Shown: piece after piece, positions 1 through 6,813 of the stretch | How positions within the stretch are numbered: position 1 is the first letter of the stretch | Layout: the number at the start of each line of letters is the position of its first letter | The notes under the pieces: model-generated | Database searches by the model: none | Told to the model about the DNA's origin: nothing | What the model saw: only the letters and a program-made list of their open reading frames with translations | Program-made: the position numbers and the translations under genes | Assembly: GCA_947259685.1 (NCBI GenBank) | Contig: CAMYNC010000220.1 | Location: forward strand, 2,440-10,509 | Source of the DNA: an uncultured Desulfuromonadales bacterium | GTDB taxonomy: Bacteria > Desulfobacterota > Desulfuromonadia > Desulfuromonadales > Geopsychrobacteraceae | DNA: 8,070 bases | Direction: 5' to 3'

Positions 1-270
1 CGGTTGACAGGTCGTTGCGCCGGTGATAGTCGTTAAACAAAAGATAGGTTTTTCAGTTGATAAACAGAGAATTTCCGCAATAGGAAGTTCTGCTTCTCCT
101 TTTTATCCTCCCGCTACTTCGCAGAGACTCTCCTTATTACAGAAATTGCTGAATTGGCCGGAAAACCGGTATGGAGGAGGTGCCCCCAAAACGCAATGAA
201 CAGAGTGTTAACGTATCTGGTTACAAAGGTATCGCCAATGTAGATGGGAATTGGCAGAGAGGGGGTTCAG
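1..270. other. Leader region without a recognised gene
   Basis: No convincing gene is visible here. TTGACA at 4-9 is a perfect -35 box, but the nearest -10-like hexamer (GATAGT, 25-30) is only 15 bp away, so a promoter is possible but weak. At 82-105 an imperfect hairpin (AGGAAG, loop, CTTC/TCC) runs into TTTTT and could be the terminator of a gene lying to the left. At 158-169 there is a small perfect hairpin CCGG-AAAA-CCGG. A 35-codon frame starts at ATG 171 and ends at 278, overlapping the start of the membrane gene at 271; it is listed separately as a weak candidate. Confidence 0.4.
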
Positions 271-278
271 ATGATTGA
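171..278 (+). CDS. Possible 35-residue leader peptide overlapping the membrane-protein start
   Basis: A short open frame (begins MEEVPPKRNEQ, ends GGSDD) starts immediately after the CCGG hairpin. It stops 8 nt inside the next gene, an arrangement seen with translationally coupled leader peptides. Nothing else supports it: there is no good Shine-Dalgarno sequence upstream of its ATG, no recognisable domain, and the composition is not distinctive. It may simply be a chance frame in the untranslated leader. Confidence 0.15.
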   Translation: MEEVPPKRNEQSVNVSGYKGIANVDGNWQRGGSDD

Positions 279-645
279 ATTTGTTCTTGCAGTTTTCGCA
301 GCGTTTTTCTTCTACTTGGTCGTGTTGCCGCTCGTAGGTATCCTGGGCAGTTTCTGTGCCCGAATTGTTCTGCCCTACCTGATCGGTTCTGCGCTGATTT
401 TTGCTTTTCTGCTCCTGCTTCCGCTGAATATATCGACCGGCTGGTTGGCTGGTTTGGCACTGATGATCTGGTGTGCTCCGGCCTTGGTTATTCGCTGCTG
501 GCCACGCACCAACGGCAAGCAGCTGGGCTGGCAGCAAGGGCACTATCGTGCTTGTTTTACCTTACTCACCTGCGGGTTCTGTTCCCGTCACGAACAGGGT
601 GAAGAGGCTGAGTATACCCTGGAGGCCGTGCTCCGACCTGAGTAG
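271..645 (+). CDS. Small three-helix membrane protein of unknown function
   Basis: This encodes a 124-residue hydrophobic protein, not assigned to a named family. Three membrane segments are visible: about residues 2-28 (rich in F, L and V), 32-56 and 59-78. A polar tail of roughly 45 residues follows, with a Cys-x-x-x-Cys-x-x-x-x-x-x-Cys-like spacing and an acidic end (EQGEEAEY). ATG 271 is preferred over the in-frame ATG 244 because AGAGGGGG ends 5 nt before 271 and the protein then begins directly with the first helix. The stop codon lies 7 nt before the start of the XRE regulator on the same strand, so the two are very likely one operon. A regulator-plus-membrane-partner pair is one reading; no specific function can be supported. 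Confidence 0.65.
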   Translation: MIEFVLAVFAAFFFYLVVLPLVGILGSFCARIVLPYLIGSALIFAFLLLLPLNISTGWLAGLALMIWCAPALVIRCWPRTNGKQLGWQQGHYRACFTLLTCGFCSRHEQGEEAEYTLEAVLRPE

Positions 646-652
646 GAGGGGG

Positions 653-1078
653 ATGACGAAAGTCAGCAGCCAGCAGATAGAGATCGGGCAGCGGCTGCGT
701 ATTTTGCGCCATGCTTTGCATCTTTCCCAGGAAGAACTGGGGAAACAGTTAGCCGTGTCCGGCTGTTATCTGTCAATGGTGGAAAACGGACTCCGGCAGC
801 CCTCAGAGCATTTGCTCCGTTTGCTGTGTTTGACGCAGAATGTGAATCGTCAGTGGCTAGAGAGGGGGGCAGGGGAGATGCTTTGTCAGGCTAAAAAGGG
901 TAGTTCGCTGACTCAGCGGGCGTGGCAGCCCTATAATCGCTCGTTGATGAAAATTGCGATTAATCTGGTTGCTCAGGCTGTCAATGAGATGGAGCAGCCA
1001 TTCTCCGTTGACGAACATAGCGAGCTGGTATTGAACTGCTATGAACGGCTCCTGCGGGAGGATGGATACACTGGATAA
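653..1078 (+). CDS. XRE-family helix-turn-helix transcriptional regulator
   Basis: This 141-residue protein has an N-terminal Cro/C1-type helix-turn-helix at about residues 10-70. It shows the typical order IGQRLRILR, then LSQEELGKQLAVS, then YLSMVENGLRQPS for the recognition helix and following turn, and ends with WLERGAGEML, a common tail of this fold. The C-terminal 60 residues are helical and may serve for dimerisation; no peptidase or ligand domain is recognisable. The start at 653 is chosen because AGGAGGGGG directly precedes it and the HTH begins 10 residues in; the longer open frame from 473 only runs through the membrane gene in another frame. The 7-nt gap to the membrane gene suggests co-transcription and possibly control of that operon. 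Target genes cannot be told. Confidence 0.85.
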   Translation: MTKVSSQQIEIGQRLRILRHALHLSQEELGKQLAVSGCYLSMVENGLRQPSEHLLRLLCLTQNVNRQWLERGAGEMLCQAKKGSSLTQRAWQPYNRSLMKIAINLVAQAVNEMEQPFSVDEHSELVLNCYERLLREDGYTG

Positions 1079-1124
1079 CCTGGATCACCCTGCACCAAGT
1101 CCGCTTCCTGCCCGTTGCCTTGCC

Positions 1125-1916
1125 TCAGCCTTCCGCCGTGCCGAGCACGCCATTCGCCAGACGGATATGCTCAATATTCCGCCAGTTAAAACCAAGTAAT
1201 CGGGCACCTGCCGCATCCACAGCGACCGGGTCGAAGCCGGCCAGAAGTTTATTCACCGGCGGATCACAGGTCGGTCCGCCGAGATGGAATTCCGCCATAC
1301 CGACGCTGGCGTCCACCAGCGACAGATCTGGTGAGCGATAGCGATTCAATTCGAAAATCGCCAGGTGCATCCGGGCATGAAAGGCTGATTTCTTCCAATG
1401 GCCCCCTTGCTGGTAGTGGTGATGGCTGGGGAAACCCAGCATATTCTTCATCGCCAGGGTTACATCGGCCAAGCTATGGGCTTTGAGGACGGCAAAGGAG
1501 ACAATGAAAGATTCAAACGCCAGCTCCGGCAGATAGAATTCGGGAAACACCTCTGCTTCCGGATCGCTCAGCTGCCGGTTCTTTGCTTCGTTCAAATCCA
1601 CCAATTGCAGTTGATATTTTTCTGCTAACCTGTCGTAGCCATGACAGCGGAAGACGTCAAAGCTGTTCAAATTCGCCATCCCGGTGCCTTCGCCGATAAT
1701 CAGCTCTGCGCTACTGCAATCGCGGATATAGCGTACCAGTACCTCCATCGCTGCTACCGGCAGGGTGATCGGTGGCGGCGAGGTGTTTACGAGATTCGGT
1801 TTGAGCAGGATTTTGGTTTGCCGCGCAAAGACCTCGGCCGCACCGATGCTGTCAAGCAGCGGTGGCAGGCTCTGTTGATAGCTTTCAAATGCGCAGCTTT
1901 GACAGGCGACAGACAT
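1125..1916 (-). CDS. DUF362 domain protein
   Basis: This 263-residue protein matches the DUF362 family in its landmarks. ILLKPNLVN lies near residues 35-44 and GEGTGMAN about residue 77. KAHSLADVTLAMKNMLG sits mid-protein, and AGFDPVAVDAAGARLLG near the C-terminus. The family's biochemical role is not firmly established; some members carry added ferredoxin-type clusters, but no Cys cluster is visible here, so this is the short form. The start at 1916 (MSVACQS) is preferred because AAAGGGGGA lies 4 nt upstream; an in-frame ATG at 1958 has only a weak site. The gene lies 115 nt downstream of the inositol-monophosphatase gene on the same strand and may be read through from that operon. It converges with the XRE gene, with 46 nt between the stops and no clear terminator. 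Confidence 0.75.
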   Translation of the reverse strand: MSVACQSCAFESYQQSLPPLLDSIGAAEVFARQTKILLKPNLVNTSPPPITLPVAAMEVLVRYIRDCSSAELIIGEGTGMANLNSFDVFRCHGYDRLAEKYQLQLVDLNEAKNRQLSDPEAEVFPEFYLPELAFESFIVSFAVLKAHSLADVTLAMKNMLGFPSHHHYQQGGHWKKSAFHARMHLAIFELNRYRSPDLSLVDASVGMAEFHLGGPTCDPPVNKLLAGFDPVAVDAAGARLLGFNWRNIEHIRLANGVLGTAEG

Positions 1917-2010
1917 CAATCCCCCTTTCTTGCCGAAGCATCTCTGCAACGCTAGCATTCTCGTCGCTGGCAGTGCAACCCTGGGGTGGTATTTGAACTG
2001 GGGTGGGTTT

Positions 2011-2034
2011 TAAGCGCAGCGGCTGCGATGCTTA
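2011..2034. other. Hairpin just after the inositol-monophosphatase stop codon
   Basis: An inverted repeat TAAGC...GCTTA encloses a second stem GCAG-CGG-CTGC. The outer arm includes the stop codon of the - strand gene. On neither strand is the stem followed by a T-run, so it does not qualify as a standard intrinsic terminator. It could slow read-through or protect the 3' end of the message. Confidence 0.3.
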
Positions 2035-2835
2035 GGTTGAGATCGGATAGTGCTGGGCGATTATCGGCAGTAATTTTTCATGCACCTGCGGAAAGCCGCA
2101 GATCAGGACCCGATCCCGATAGGGGTTGTAAGCTTCGCCGCGGTGGTTGCTGACAGCGCAGCCGGTTTCTGCCAAAAACAGCAACGCCGCAGCAACATCA
2201 TAAGGCTGCAGATCGGTTTCCCAGAACCCTTGCAGAAAACCTGCCGCCACATAGCTGAGGTCGAGAGCCGCCGCGCCAAACCGACGGATTCCGCGACTGG
2301 CGAAGAGGACCTCTTCGGCGCAGGGGAAAAAGCAGCTGGCCAGGTCTTTGGAGCGGTAGGGGAAGCCGGTGCCGATCAGGGCGGTTTTCAGGGTGATATC
2401 GACTCCCTGGGGACAGGGTTTTCCATTGCGCGACAGGCCCTGGCCGGTTAGCGCGCTGAAGCATTCGCCAGAGGCCGGGCGCAGCACCACGCCTAACTCG
2501 GAGCGACCGTCGACTTCCAGGGCGACCGATATGCAGAACTGTTCCAGGCCGCTGAGATAGTTGTTGGTGCCATCGAGGGGATCGATGATCCAGCGCAGCC
2601 GTTCATCGCCTTGAGTTCCGGTCTCCTCGCCAAAAAAACCGGCTCCTGGCAGCAGCTTTTTCAATCCTTCGATCAGCAGCTGTTCTGAGCGCAGATCAAC
2701 TTCGCTAGCAAACTCTTGGGGCAGCTTTTCTTCACCACCGCCAGGCGGTAGGCGGCGAAAGTGGCTGAGCTGATAGGCGGCGACCTGCTCGACCAATGCG
2801 ATCACCTGCTGCAGCAGCAGGTCGTCAACCGGCAT
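2032..2835 (-). CDS. Inositol monophosphatase family phosphatase (SuhB/CysQ-like)
   Basis: This is a 267-residue cytosolic Mg2+-dependent phosphatase. Family motifs are intact. GEE is at about residues 69-71. WIIDPLDGTNNY at 82-93 carries the metal-binding Asp85 and Asp88. The C-terminal motif WETDLQPYDVAAA carries Asp213, after the FGAAALDLSYVAAG segment. The family hydrolyses inositol phosphates or related sugar and adenosine phosphates (3'-phosphoadenosine 5'-phosphate in CysQ); the sequence does not decide which. The start at 2835 is chosen because its ATG overlaps the stop of the upstream membrane gene as TGATG, preceded by GGAAGAAGAAAG, the signature of translational coupling. A start 6 codons earlier (2853) is possible but less attractive. 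It is the last gene of the CNB - AI-2E - IMPase operon. Confidence 0.9.
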   Translation of the reverse strand: MPVDDLLLQQVIALVEQVAAYQLSHFRRLPPGGGEEKLPQEFASEVDLRSEQLLIEGLKKLLPGAGFFGEETGTQGDERLRWIIDPLDGTNNYLSGLEQFCISVALEVDGRSELGVVLRPASGECFSALTGQGLSRNGKPCPQGVDITLKTALIGTGFPYRSKDLASCFFPCAEEVLFASRGIRRFGAAALDLSYVAAGFLQGFWETDLQPYDVAAALLFLAETGCAVSNHRGEAYNPYRDRVLICGFPQVHEKLLPIIAQHYPIST

Positions 2836-3968
2836 CAGCTTTCTTCTTCCCATTCACGAACCAGAATCCGTGCCTCGGGAGTGAAAGTCGTTCGATACTG
2901 GCGAATTTCCATGATCATGATGTTGATGATGCTGGCGATCGGCACGCCGATGATCATCCCCAGAACCCCATAAAGCTTGCCGCCCATGATAATCGCCAGA
3001 ATGACCAGCAGCGGGTGCAGGTTAGAGACGCGGGAGATCAGGATCGGGATGAGGATAAAATTGTCGAGGATAATCTGCGCGATCAGCAGGTAAACGCACA
3101 GGATCCACCAGAACTGACCGCCCATGCCCAGGTCGACCAGGGCGATCACCAGCCCCGGAATCATCCCGACGAGCGGCCCGATATACGGGACCAGGTTGGT
3201 GACTCCGGCAATGACGCCAAGGATCGGCGCGTAGCGGATATCGGTCAGCGACAGCCCCATCCAGACAACAATGCCGATGATCAACGCTTCGAGAATCCGG
3301 CCGCGGATAAAGTGGGCCAGCTGCCAGCTGACATGGTCGTAAATATCGACCACCATCTCGAAATAGCGGTTCGGCGTCAGCGAAATCAGCCCGCGCATGA
3401 TCCGGCGGCTATCGCGTAAAAAGAAAAAGGAGAACAGCGGCACCAGCAGAAACAGACTGCCGATCCGCATGGCCGACTTCGGCGTGGCAATCAGGACCAG
3501 CTCAAACACCGATTGTGCCCATTCGCGCAGTTTGCTGGTGATGTCGTAATCTTTGACCATCGGAAAGTGGGTCTGCACGGTCGCCATCTGGATATTGAGA
3601 TAATCGATGGCGCGGCCGATATAGCGGGGGAAATCAGCCTTGAGGGCTTGCAGCATGCCTTTCCAGTTGGGAGGGCCGATCAATAAATACAGCAGACTTA
3701 AAACCACCACCAGCAGTAAGTAGACGATGAAAATACTCGCGCTGCGGCTGATCGTTTCCCGCTCGAAAAACTGCACGACCGGGTCGAGCAAAAAGGCCGC
3801 GATAAAAGAAATCAGGATCGGCAGGAACAGCCCGTCGGTGGCGGTCCGGAACATTCCGGTCACTGTCGAGGCCGAGGAAAAGATCGCGATCCCCGAGGCA
3901 ATCGCCGCCGTCAGGACAAAATAGAGCAGAATGACTTGGGCGCGGCTGAAACCGCCATGTTCACTCAT
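2835..3968 (-). CDS. AI-2E (PerM/YdiK) family membrane transporter
   Basis: This 377-residue polytopic inner-membrane protein has about eight hydrophobic segments: a helix at residues 10-30, a pair at about 45-65 and 78-97, a long soluble loop to about 155, then a cluster of helices to the C-terminus. The family signature NLVPYIGPLVGMIPG is present, followed by a gap rich in Gly and hydrophobics and a second conserved stretch near HPLLVILAIIMGGKLYGVLGM. Family members export or exchange small solutes; autoinducer-2 (TqsA) is only one proposed substrate and others act as Na+/H+ antiporters, so the substrate here is unknown. The ATG overlaps the stop of the cyclic-nucleotide-binding gene by 4 nt (ATGA), and its own stop overlaps the next gene by 1 nt, so all three are made from one message. 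Confidence 0.88.
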   Translation of the reverse strand: MSEHGGFSRAQVILLYFVLTAAIASGIAIFSSASTVTGMFRTATDGLFLPILISFIAAFLLDPVVQFFERETISRSASIFIVYLLLVVVLSLLYLLIGPPNWKGMLQALKADFPRYIGRAIDYLNIQMATVQTHFPMVKDYDITSKLREWAQSVFELVLIATPKSAMRIGSLFLLVPLFSFFFLRDSRRIMRGLISLTPNRYFEMVVDIYDHVSWQLAHFIRGRILEALIIGIVVWMGLSLTDIRYAPILGVIAGVTNLVPYIGPLVGMIPGLVIALVDLGMGGQFWWILCVYLLIAQIILDNFILIPILISRVSNLHPLLVILAIIMGGKLYGVLGMIIGVPIASIINIMIMEIRQYRTTFTPEARILVREWEEES

Positions 3969-4495
3969 GTCTCAGGCGTCTCCGGTTGGCTGACGTGCTG
4001 GATGCGTTGTAGCTCCTGCAACTGCTGATTACTCTGGTGTAGCCGGTCACTGATGGCGCGATTCAGGCCGAGCAGAATTTTTGAGGCCAGGGTCGGGTGT
4101 TTGCGTACCGTTTCAAGCATATCTGCCCGGAACAGGCCGACCAGCACGGTTTGTTCGGTGGTGCGCGCCGATGCGATCCGCGGCCGCGAGGTGGTCAGGG
4201 CAACTTCGCCAAAAAAATCGCCGGCTTCAAGGACTGCCAACTCCAACTCGTTGCCATGCTCATCCTTAGTAAATATTTTTACTTGGCCGGAGCGGATGGC
4301 GTACATCCCGGAACCGATGTCGCCCTCTTCGAAAACGATCTCATCCGCTTTGTAATGGCGCTCGTGAACCATCGATTCCAAAAACGCCAGATCGCGCTTT
4401 TTCAGTTTGCCAAAGATTGTGACCGTGCCTAAAAAGTAGGCCAGGGTCCCTTCGTAACCGGATCCCCGGAATATATTGCTCCAGAATGGATTCAC
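3965..4495 (-). CDS. Cyclic nucleotide-binding domain protein (Crp-like sensor without DNA-binding domain)
   Basis: This 176-residue protein has a single cNMP-binding beta-barrel at about residues 27-145. The N-terminal part (IFGKLKKRDLAFLESMV) is the usual entry helix. GSGMYAIRSGQVKIF forms the central strands. The phosphate-binding cassette FFGEVAL...PRIASA keeps the Glu (E97) and Arg (R106) needed to hold a cyclic nucleotide. After the barrel comes only a helical tail of about 30 residues rich in Gln (HQSNQQLQELQRIQ); there is no helix-turn-helix, so it is not a Crp/Fnr transcription factor. The start codon is GTG 4495 with GAGG 7 nt upstream. The 4-nt overlap with the AI-2E-type transporter suggests that it may sense a nucleotide and modulate that transporter; this is inference. 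Confidence 0.82.
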   Translation of the reverse strand: MNPFWSNIFRGSGYEGTLAYFLGTVTIFGKLKKRDLAFLESMVHERHYKADEIVFEEGDIGSGMYAIRSGQVKIFTKDEHGNELELAVLEAGDFFGEVALTTSRPRIASARTTEQTVLVGLFRADMLETVRKHPTLASKILLGLNRAISDRLHQSNQQLQELQRIQHVSQPETPET

Positions 4496-4512
4496 GCAAC
4501 CGCCTCATTTCG

Positions 4513-4561
4513 ATGGTCTCTTGATTTAAGCAAATATCCAAGCAGCTCAGGGGTCTACCAG
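4513..4561 (+). pseudogene. Missing N-terminus of UvrC: start codon out of frame by one base
   Basis: The frame of uvrC stays open upstream of ATG 4562 and encodes SLDLSKYPSSSGVYQM (4517-4564), which is unmistakably the start of UvrC including the GVY half of the GIY-YIG motif. No ATG, GTG or TTG occurs in that frame back to at least 4442. Instead an ATG at 4513-4515 stands exactly where the family start is expected, but it reads MVS and then TGA at 4522-4524. Removing one G from ATGG would give MSLDLSKYP. Possible explanations are a real 1-nt insertion, a sequencing or assembly error, a rare ATT start (4490), or a +1 shift at the TCT-TGA. Confidence 0.65.
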
Positions 4562-6337
4562 ATGTACGGTGGGCAGGATGAGATTCTCTACGTCGGCAAA
4601 GCCAAGCATCTGCGCAACCGTCTGCGCAGCTATTTCTCTGCCGGTGGTGACGGCCGGGCACATATTCCGCTGCTGATGGAAAAGGTGCAGCGGATCGAGG
4701 TGATTGTCACCGATACGGAAAAAGAAGCCCTGCTGCTGGAAAACACCCTGATCAAAAAACACCGGCCGCGCTACAACATCGATCTGCGTGACGACAAAAC
4801 TTATGTTTCAGTGCGTATCGATCTGCAGGATGAGTTTCCGGCTTTGCAGGTGGTGCGCCAGGTGAAAAACGACGGAGCGCAGTATTTCGGACCCTACTCC
4901 TCGGCGGGTGCGATCCGCCAGACCCTGAAAGAAATCTACCGGATTTTCCCCTTGCGTCGTTCGGCGATCGAACGTTGCCGTAAGCGGGGCCGGCCTTGTC
5001 TGTTTCATCAGATCGGGCAATGCAGTGCCCCCTGCCACGGCAAGATCGGCAGGGATGCCTATCGACAGCTGGTCAATGGGGTCATCGACCTGCTTGAGGG
5101 GCGCGAATCGCAAGTGGTTGAACGGTTGCAACAGCAGATGCAGGCTGCTGCGAGTGAGATGCGCTTTGAAGACGCCGCCCGGCTGCGGGACCAGATCCGC
5201 TCCATTGAAAAAAGTGTCGAAAAGCAGAAGGTGGCCGACTACGGTGGTGGCAATCAGGATGTTATCGGCCTCCACCAGGATGGTGGTGAGGTCGAACTGG
5301 CCATCCTGTTTATCCGCCAGGGGAAACTGATTGGCCGGCGCAGTTATCCGCTGGAATGGACCCTCGATCTGCCGGAGTTGCTCTCCGATTTTTTACAGGA
5401 ATATTACTCACGCGATGTCATTTTGCCCGATCAGCTGCTGCTTCCCTTCGCTTTGGACGATGCTGAACTGCTGTCCGACTGGTTGAGGGAAAAGCGTGGA
5501 CGCAAGCTCGCCTTGCTGGCGCCGCAGCGCGGTGAGAAGCAACGCCTCTGCCTGCTGGCTCAGCGCAACGCCAGCGAAGCCTACCGGCGACGGGGAAGCC
5601 GCCGTGAAGCGCGCGACCAGTTGCTGCTGGAGCTGCAGCAAAAATTCCACCTGCCCAGTCTGCCGCGCCGGATCGAGTGTTTTGATATCTCCAACGTGCA
5701 GGGGAATCAATCGGTCGGCAGTATGGCGGTGTTGCAGGATGCTGAGGCGGCAGCGGCTGAATACCGACGCTTTAAAGTCAAAACCGTGGTCGGTGCCGAC
5801 GATTATGCCTCGCTCGCGGAAGTCTTACGCCGCCGTCTACAGCGGGGGGTCGACGAGGCCAAGTTGCCGCAGATGATCTTGATCGACGGTGGCAAGGGTC
5901 AGCTCGGCGTGCTGACCATGGTGCTGGCCGAGTTTGGCCTGCAGGGGCAGGTCGGCGCGGTCGGGATTGCCAAGAGTCGGGTCGTCGCCAATGTCCGCGG
6001 CAAGGCCGTGGAGAGGAGTGAAGAACGGTTTTTTCTCCCCGGGCGCAAAAATCCGGTGTCTTTCCGTAGTGGTTCGGCGACCCTGTTTCTGCTCGAACGG
6101 CTGCGGGATGAAGCCCACCGTTTCGCCATCAGTTACCATCGAAAATTGCGCGCTAAAGCCAGCTTGCGCTCATCTCTTGAAGATATTCCCGGTGTCGGTC
6201 CCGCCCGGCGTAAGACTCTGCTGAAACATTTCGGCAGTTTAAAGCGGCTTCGCGCTGCATCTGTAGAAGACCTCTATCAGGTTCCGGGGCTCCCCAAACC
6301 GCTTGCCCAAGAAATTTTTACATCGCTCAGAGACTAA
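4562..6337 (+). CDS. UvrABC excinuclease subunit C
   Basis: UvrC makes both incisions around a DNA lesion during nucleotide excision repair after loading by UvrB. All domains are present (numbering from ATG 4562). The GIY-YIG 3'-nuclease covers 1-80 (Tyr10, Arg18, Glu60). Four Cys at 139, 146, 154 and 158 are probably the iron-sulfur ligands. The UVR motif that binds UvrB lies at about 179-215 (MRFEDAARLRDQI). The RNase H-like 5'-nuclease follows, with FDISN (Asp374), LIDGGKGQL (Asp442) and RDEAHRF (His519). Tandem helix-hairpin-helix motifs span about 535-588 (IPGVGPARRK and VPGLPK). The length from 4562 is 591 residues, but about 16 family residues lie upstream in the same frame without a start codon. 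ATG 4562 does have AGGGG 8 nt upstream, yet starting there would lose the GVY strand of the first nuclease. The gene is divergent from the cyclic-nucleotide-binding gene and leaves almost no room for a separate promoter. Confidence 0.95.
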   Translation: MYGGQDEILYVGKAKHLRNRLRSYFSAGGDGRAHIPLLMEKVQRIEVIVTDTEKEALLLENTLIKKHRPRYNIDLRDDKTYVSVRIDLQDEFPALQVVRQVKNDGAQYFGPYSSAGAIRQTLKEIYRIFPLRRSAIERCRKRGRPCLFHQIGQCSAPCHGKIGRDAYRQLVNGVIDLLEGRESQVVERLQQQMQAAASEMRFEDAARLRDQIRSIEKSVEKQKVADYGGGNQDVIGLHQDGGEVELAILFIRQGKLIGRRSYPLEWTLDLPELLSDFLQEYYSRDVILPDQLLLPFALDDAELLSDWLREKRGRKLALLAPQRGEKQRLCLLAQRNASEAYRRRGSRREARDQLLLELQQKFHLPSLPRRIECFDISNVQGNQSVGSMAVLQDAEAAAAEYRRFKVKTVVGADDYASLAEVLRRRLQRGVDEAKLPQMILIDGGKGQLGVLTMVLAEFGLQGQVGAVGIAKSRVVANVRGKAVERSEERFFLPGRKNPVSFRSGSATLFLLERLRDEAHRFAISYHRKLRAKASLRSSLEDIPGVGPARRKTLLKHFGSLKRLRAASVEDLYQVPGLPKPLAQEIFTSLRD

Positions 6338-6371
6338 TTGTCCCAGCGCAAGAGGTTTGTCTTTTCTTGGC

Positions 6372-6491
6372 GTTAGCCAGGCATGTGAGTGCCGGCGATG
6401 AACTGAACTTGCATGAATCACCGCAATTAAGATTTTACTTTTCAATTTAGCACAGACGTATTTTCCGTCCGCGCTCATTGCATTGTTAGGG
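6372..6491 (-). repeat. Candidate attC-like recombination site 1 (degenerate)
   Basis: Read on the - strand, the site opens with GCCCTAAC (complement of 6485-6492, R''-like) followed by AATGCAATGA. Next comes an L''-like TGAGCGCGGACGG (complement of 6465-6477), which can pair with TGAGTGCCGGCGA (6386-6398) leaving one A (opposite T6468) unpaired. About 66 nt of loop separates the arms. The R' end near 6372 is not a clean GTTRRRY, so the site is probably decayed or the boundary is misjudged. The region starts about 35 nt after the uvrC stop. Resemblance to integron attC sites is by eye only. Confidence 0.4.
6419..6470. repeat. Dispersed repeat, copy 1
   Basis: This stretch matches 7908-7960 closely: 37 of 40 positions are identical in 6431-6470 versus 7921-7960, and CACCGCAATT is shared with a 1-nt indel just before. 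The best conserved block is CAGACGTATTTTCCGTCC. Copy 1 sits behind uvrC and copy 2 beside the element at the right edge, bracketing the toxin-antitoxin and DUF4160/DUF2442 genes. It forms the 3' arm and part of the loop of the attC-like structures. Confidence 0.85.
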
Positions 6492-6535
6492 CTTCTTTGT
6501 TATTGTGTACGGCAGTACCGTACGGAAGTGAGGTG
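6478..6535 (+). promoter_or_regulatory. Promoter and palindromic operator of the yefM-yoeB pair
   Basis: A perfect 6-bp inverted repeat GTACGG-CAGTA-CCGTAC occupies 6507-6523, ending 17 nt before the antitoxin start. Its TGTAC half-sites resemble the TGTACA-type core bound by YefM in E. coli, so autoregulation by the antitoxin is likely. A weak sigma70-type promoter (TTGCAT 6478-6483, 17-bp spacer, TATTGT 6501-6506) would place the operator at the -10 and transcription start. GAGGTG (6530-6535) is the ribosome binding site, 5 nt before the ATG. Confidence 0.5.
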
Positions 6536-6540
6536 TATTT

Positions 6541-6813
6541 ATGGATACTGTAAGTGTTAACAAATTTCGCGACAATTTAAAAAACTATGTGGAGCAGGTT
6601 GCTCACGAGCACCTGCCGCTGAAAGTGACTCGCCGAAGTGGAGAGGACTTTGTGGTTATCAGCGCTGAGGACTGGGAGCGAGGACAAGAGACTCTTTATG
6701 TTCTTCAAAATTCCAGCCTCATGAGACAAATTGCTGAATCCTCGGAAACTCACGCAAAGCGTTCTGGATATACACCAACGGATGGAGAAACGAATGAGAT
6801 CCTTGGTGTTTGA
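6541..6813 (+). CDS. yefM: YefM/Phd family antitoxin
   Basis: This 90-residue antitoxin has an N-terminal Phd/YefM fold (MDTVSVNKFRDNLKNYVEQV, then LPLKVTRRSGEDFVVISAEDW), which dimerises and binds the operator. The family-typical LYVLQNSSLMRQIAES leads into the flexible C-terminal tail that wraps and blocks the toxin. GAGGTG lies 5 nt upstream. Its end overlaps the toxin gene by 20 nt, coupling the two, so the antitoxin is made first and in excess. The pair is transcribed opposite to the attC-like sites, with its own promoter, as is common for toxin-antitoxin cassettes. Confidence 0.9.
   Translation: MDTVSVNKFRDNLKNYVEQVAHEHLPLKVTRRSGEDFVVISAEDWERGQETLYVLQNSSLMRQIAESSETHAKRSGYTPTDGETNEILGV

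Noticed and set aside
1062..1199. 45-codon ORF on the + strand overlapping the end of the XRE gene (MDTLDNLDHPAPSPL...)
   Set aside because: The GGGAGG directly abuts the ATG with no spacing, the second half is antisense to the DUF362 gene, and no domain is visible.
1917..1958. Upstream start ATG 1958 for the DUF362 gene
   Set aside because: It has no good Shine-Dalgarno, while ATG 1916 is preceded by AAAGGGGGA at proper spacing.
2011..2034. Intrinsic terminator after the inositol-monophosphatase gene
   Set aside because: The hairpin is real but no T-run follows on either strand.
2796..3419. Long open frame on the + strand (207 codons)
   Set aside because: It lies antisense to the AI-2E transporter, has a very biased composition (rich in D, Q, N and R) and no family character; it is a shadow of the real gene.
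4513..4531. prfB-like programmed +1 frameshift at TCT-TGA in the uvrC start
   Set aside because: A +1 shift would restore the frame, but no upstream Shine-Dalgarno stimulator is present, the P-site codon is not CTT, and codon three is too early. A 1-nt insertion or sequence error is simpler.
6731..6793. Longer start for the YoeB toxin
   Set aside because: The extra residues have no counterpart in YoeB proteins and would lie wholly inside the antitoxin gene; ATG 6794 has the better ribosome site.
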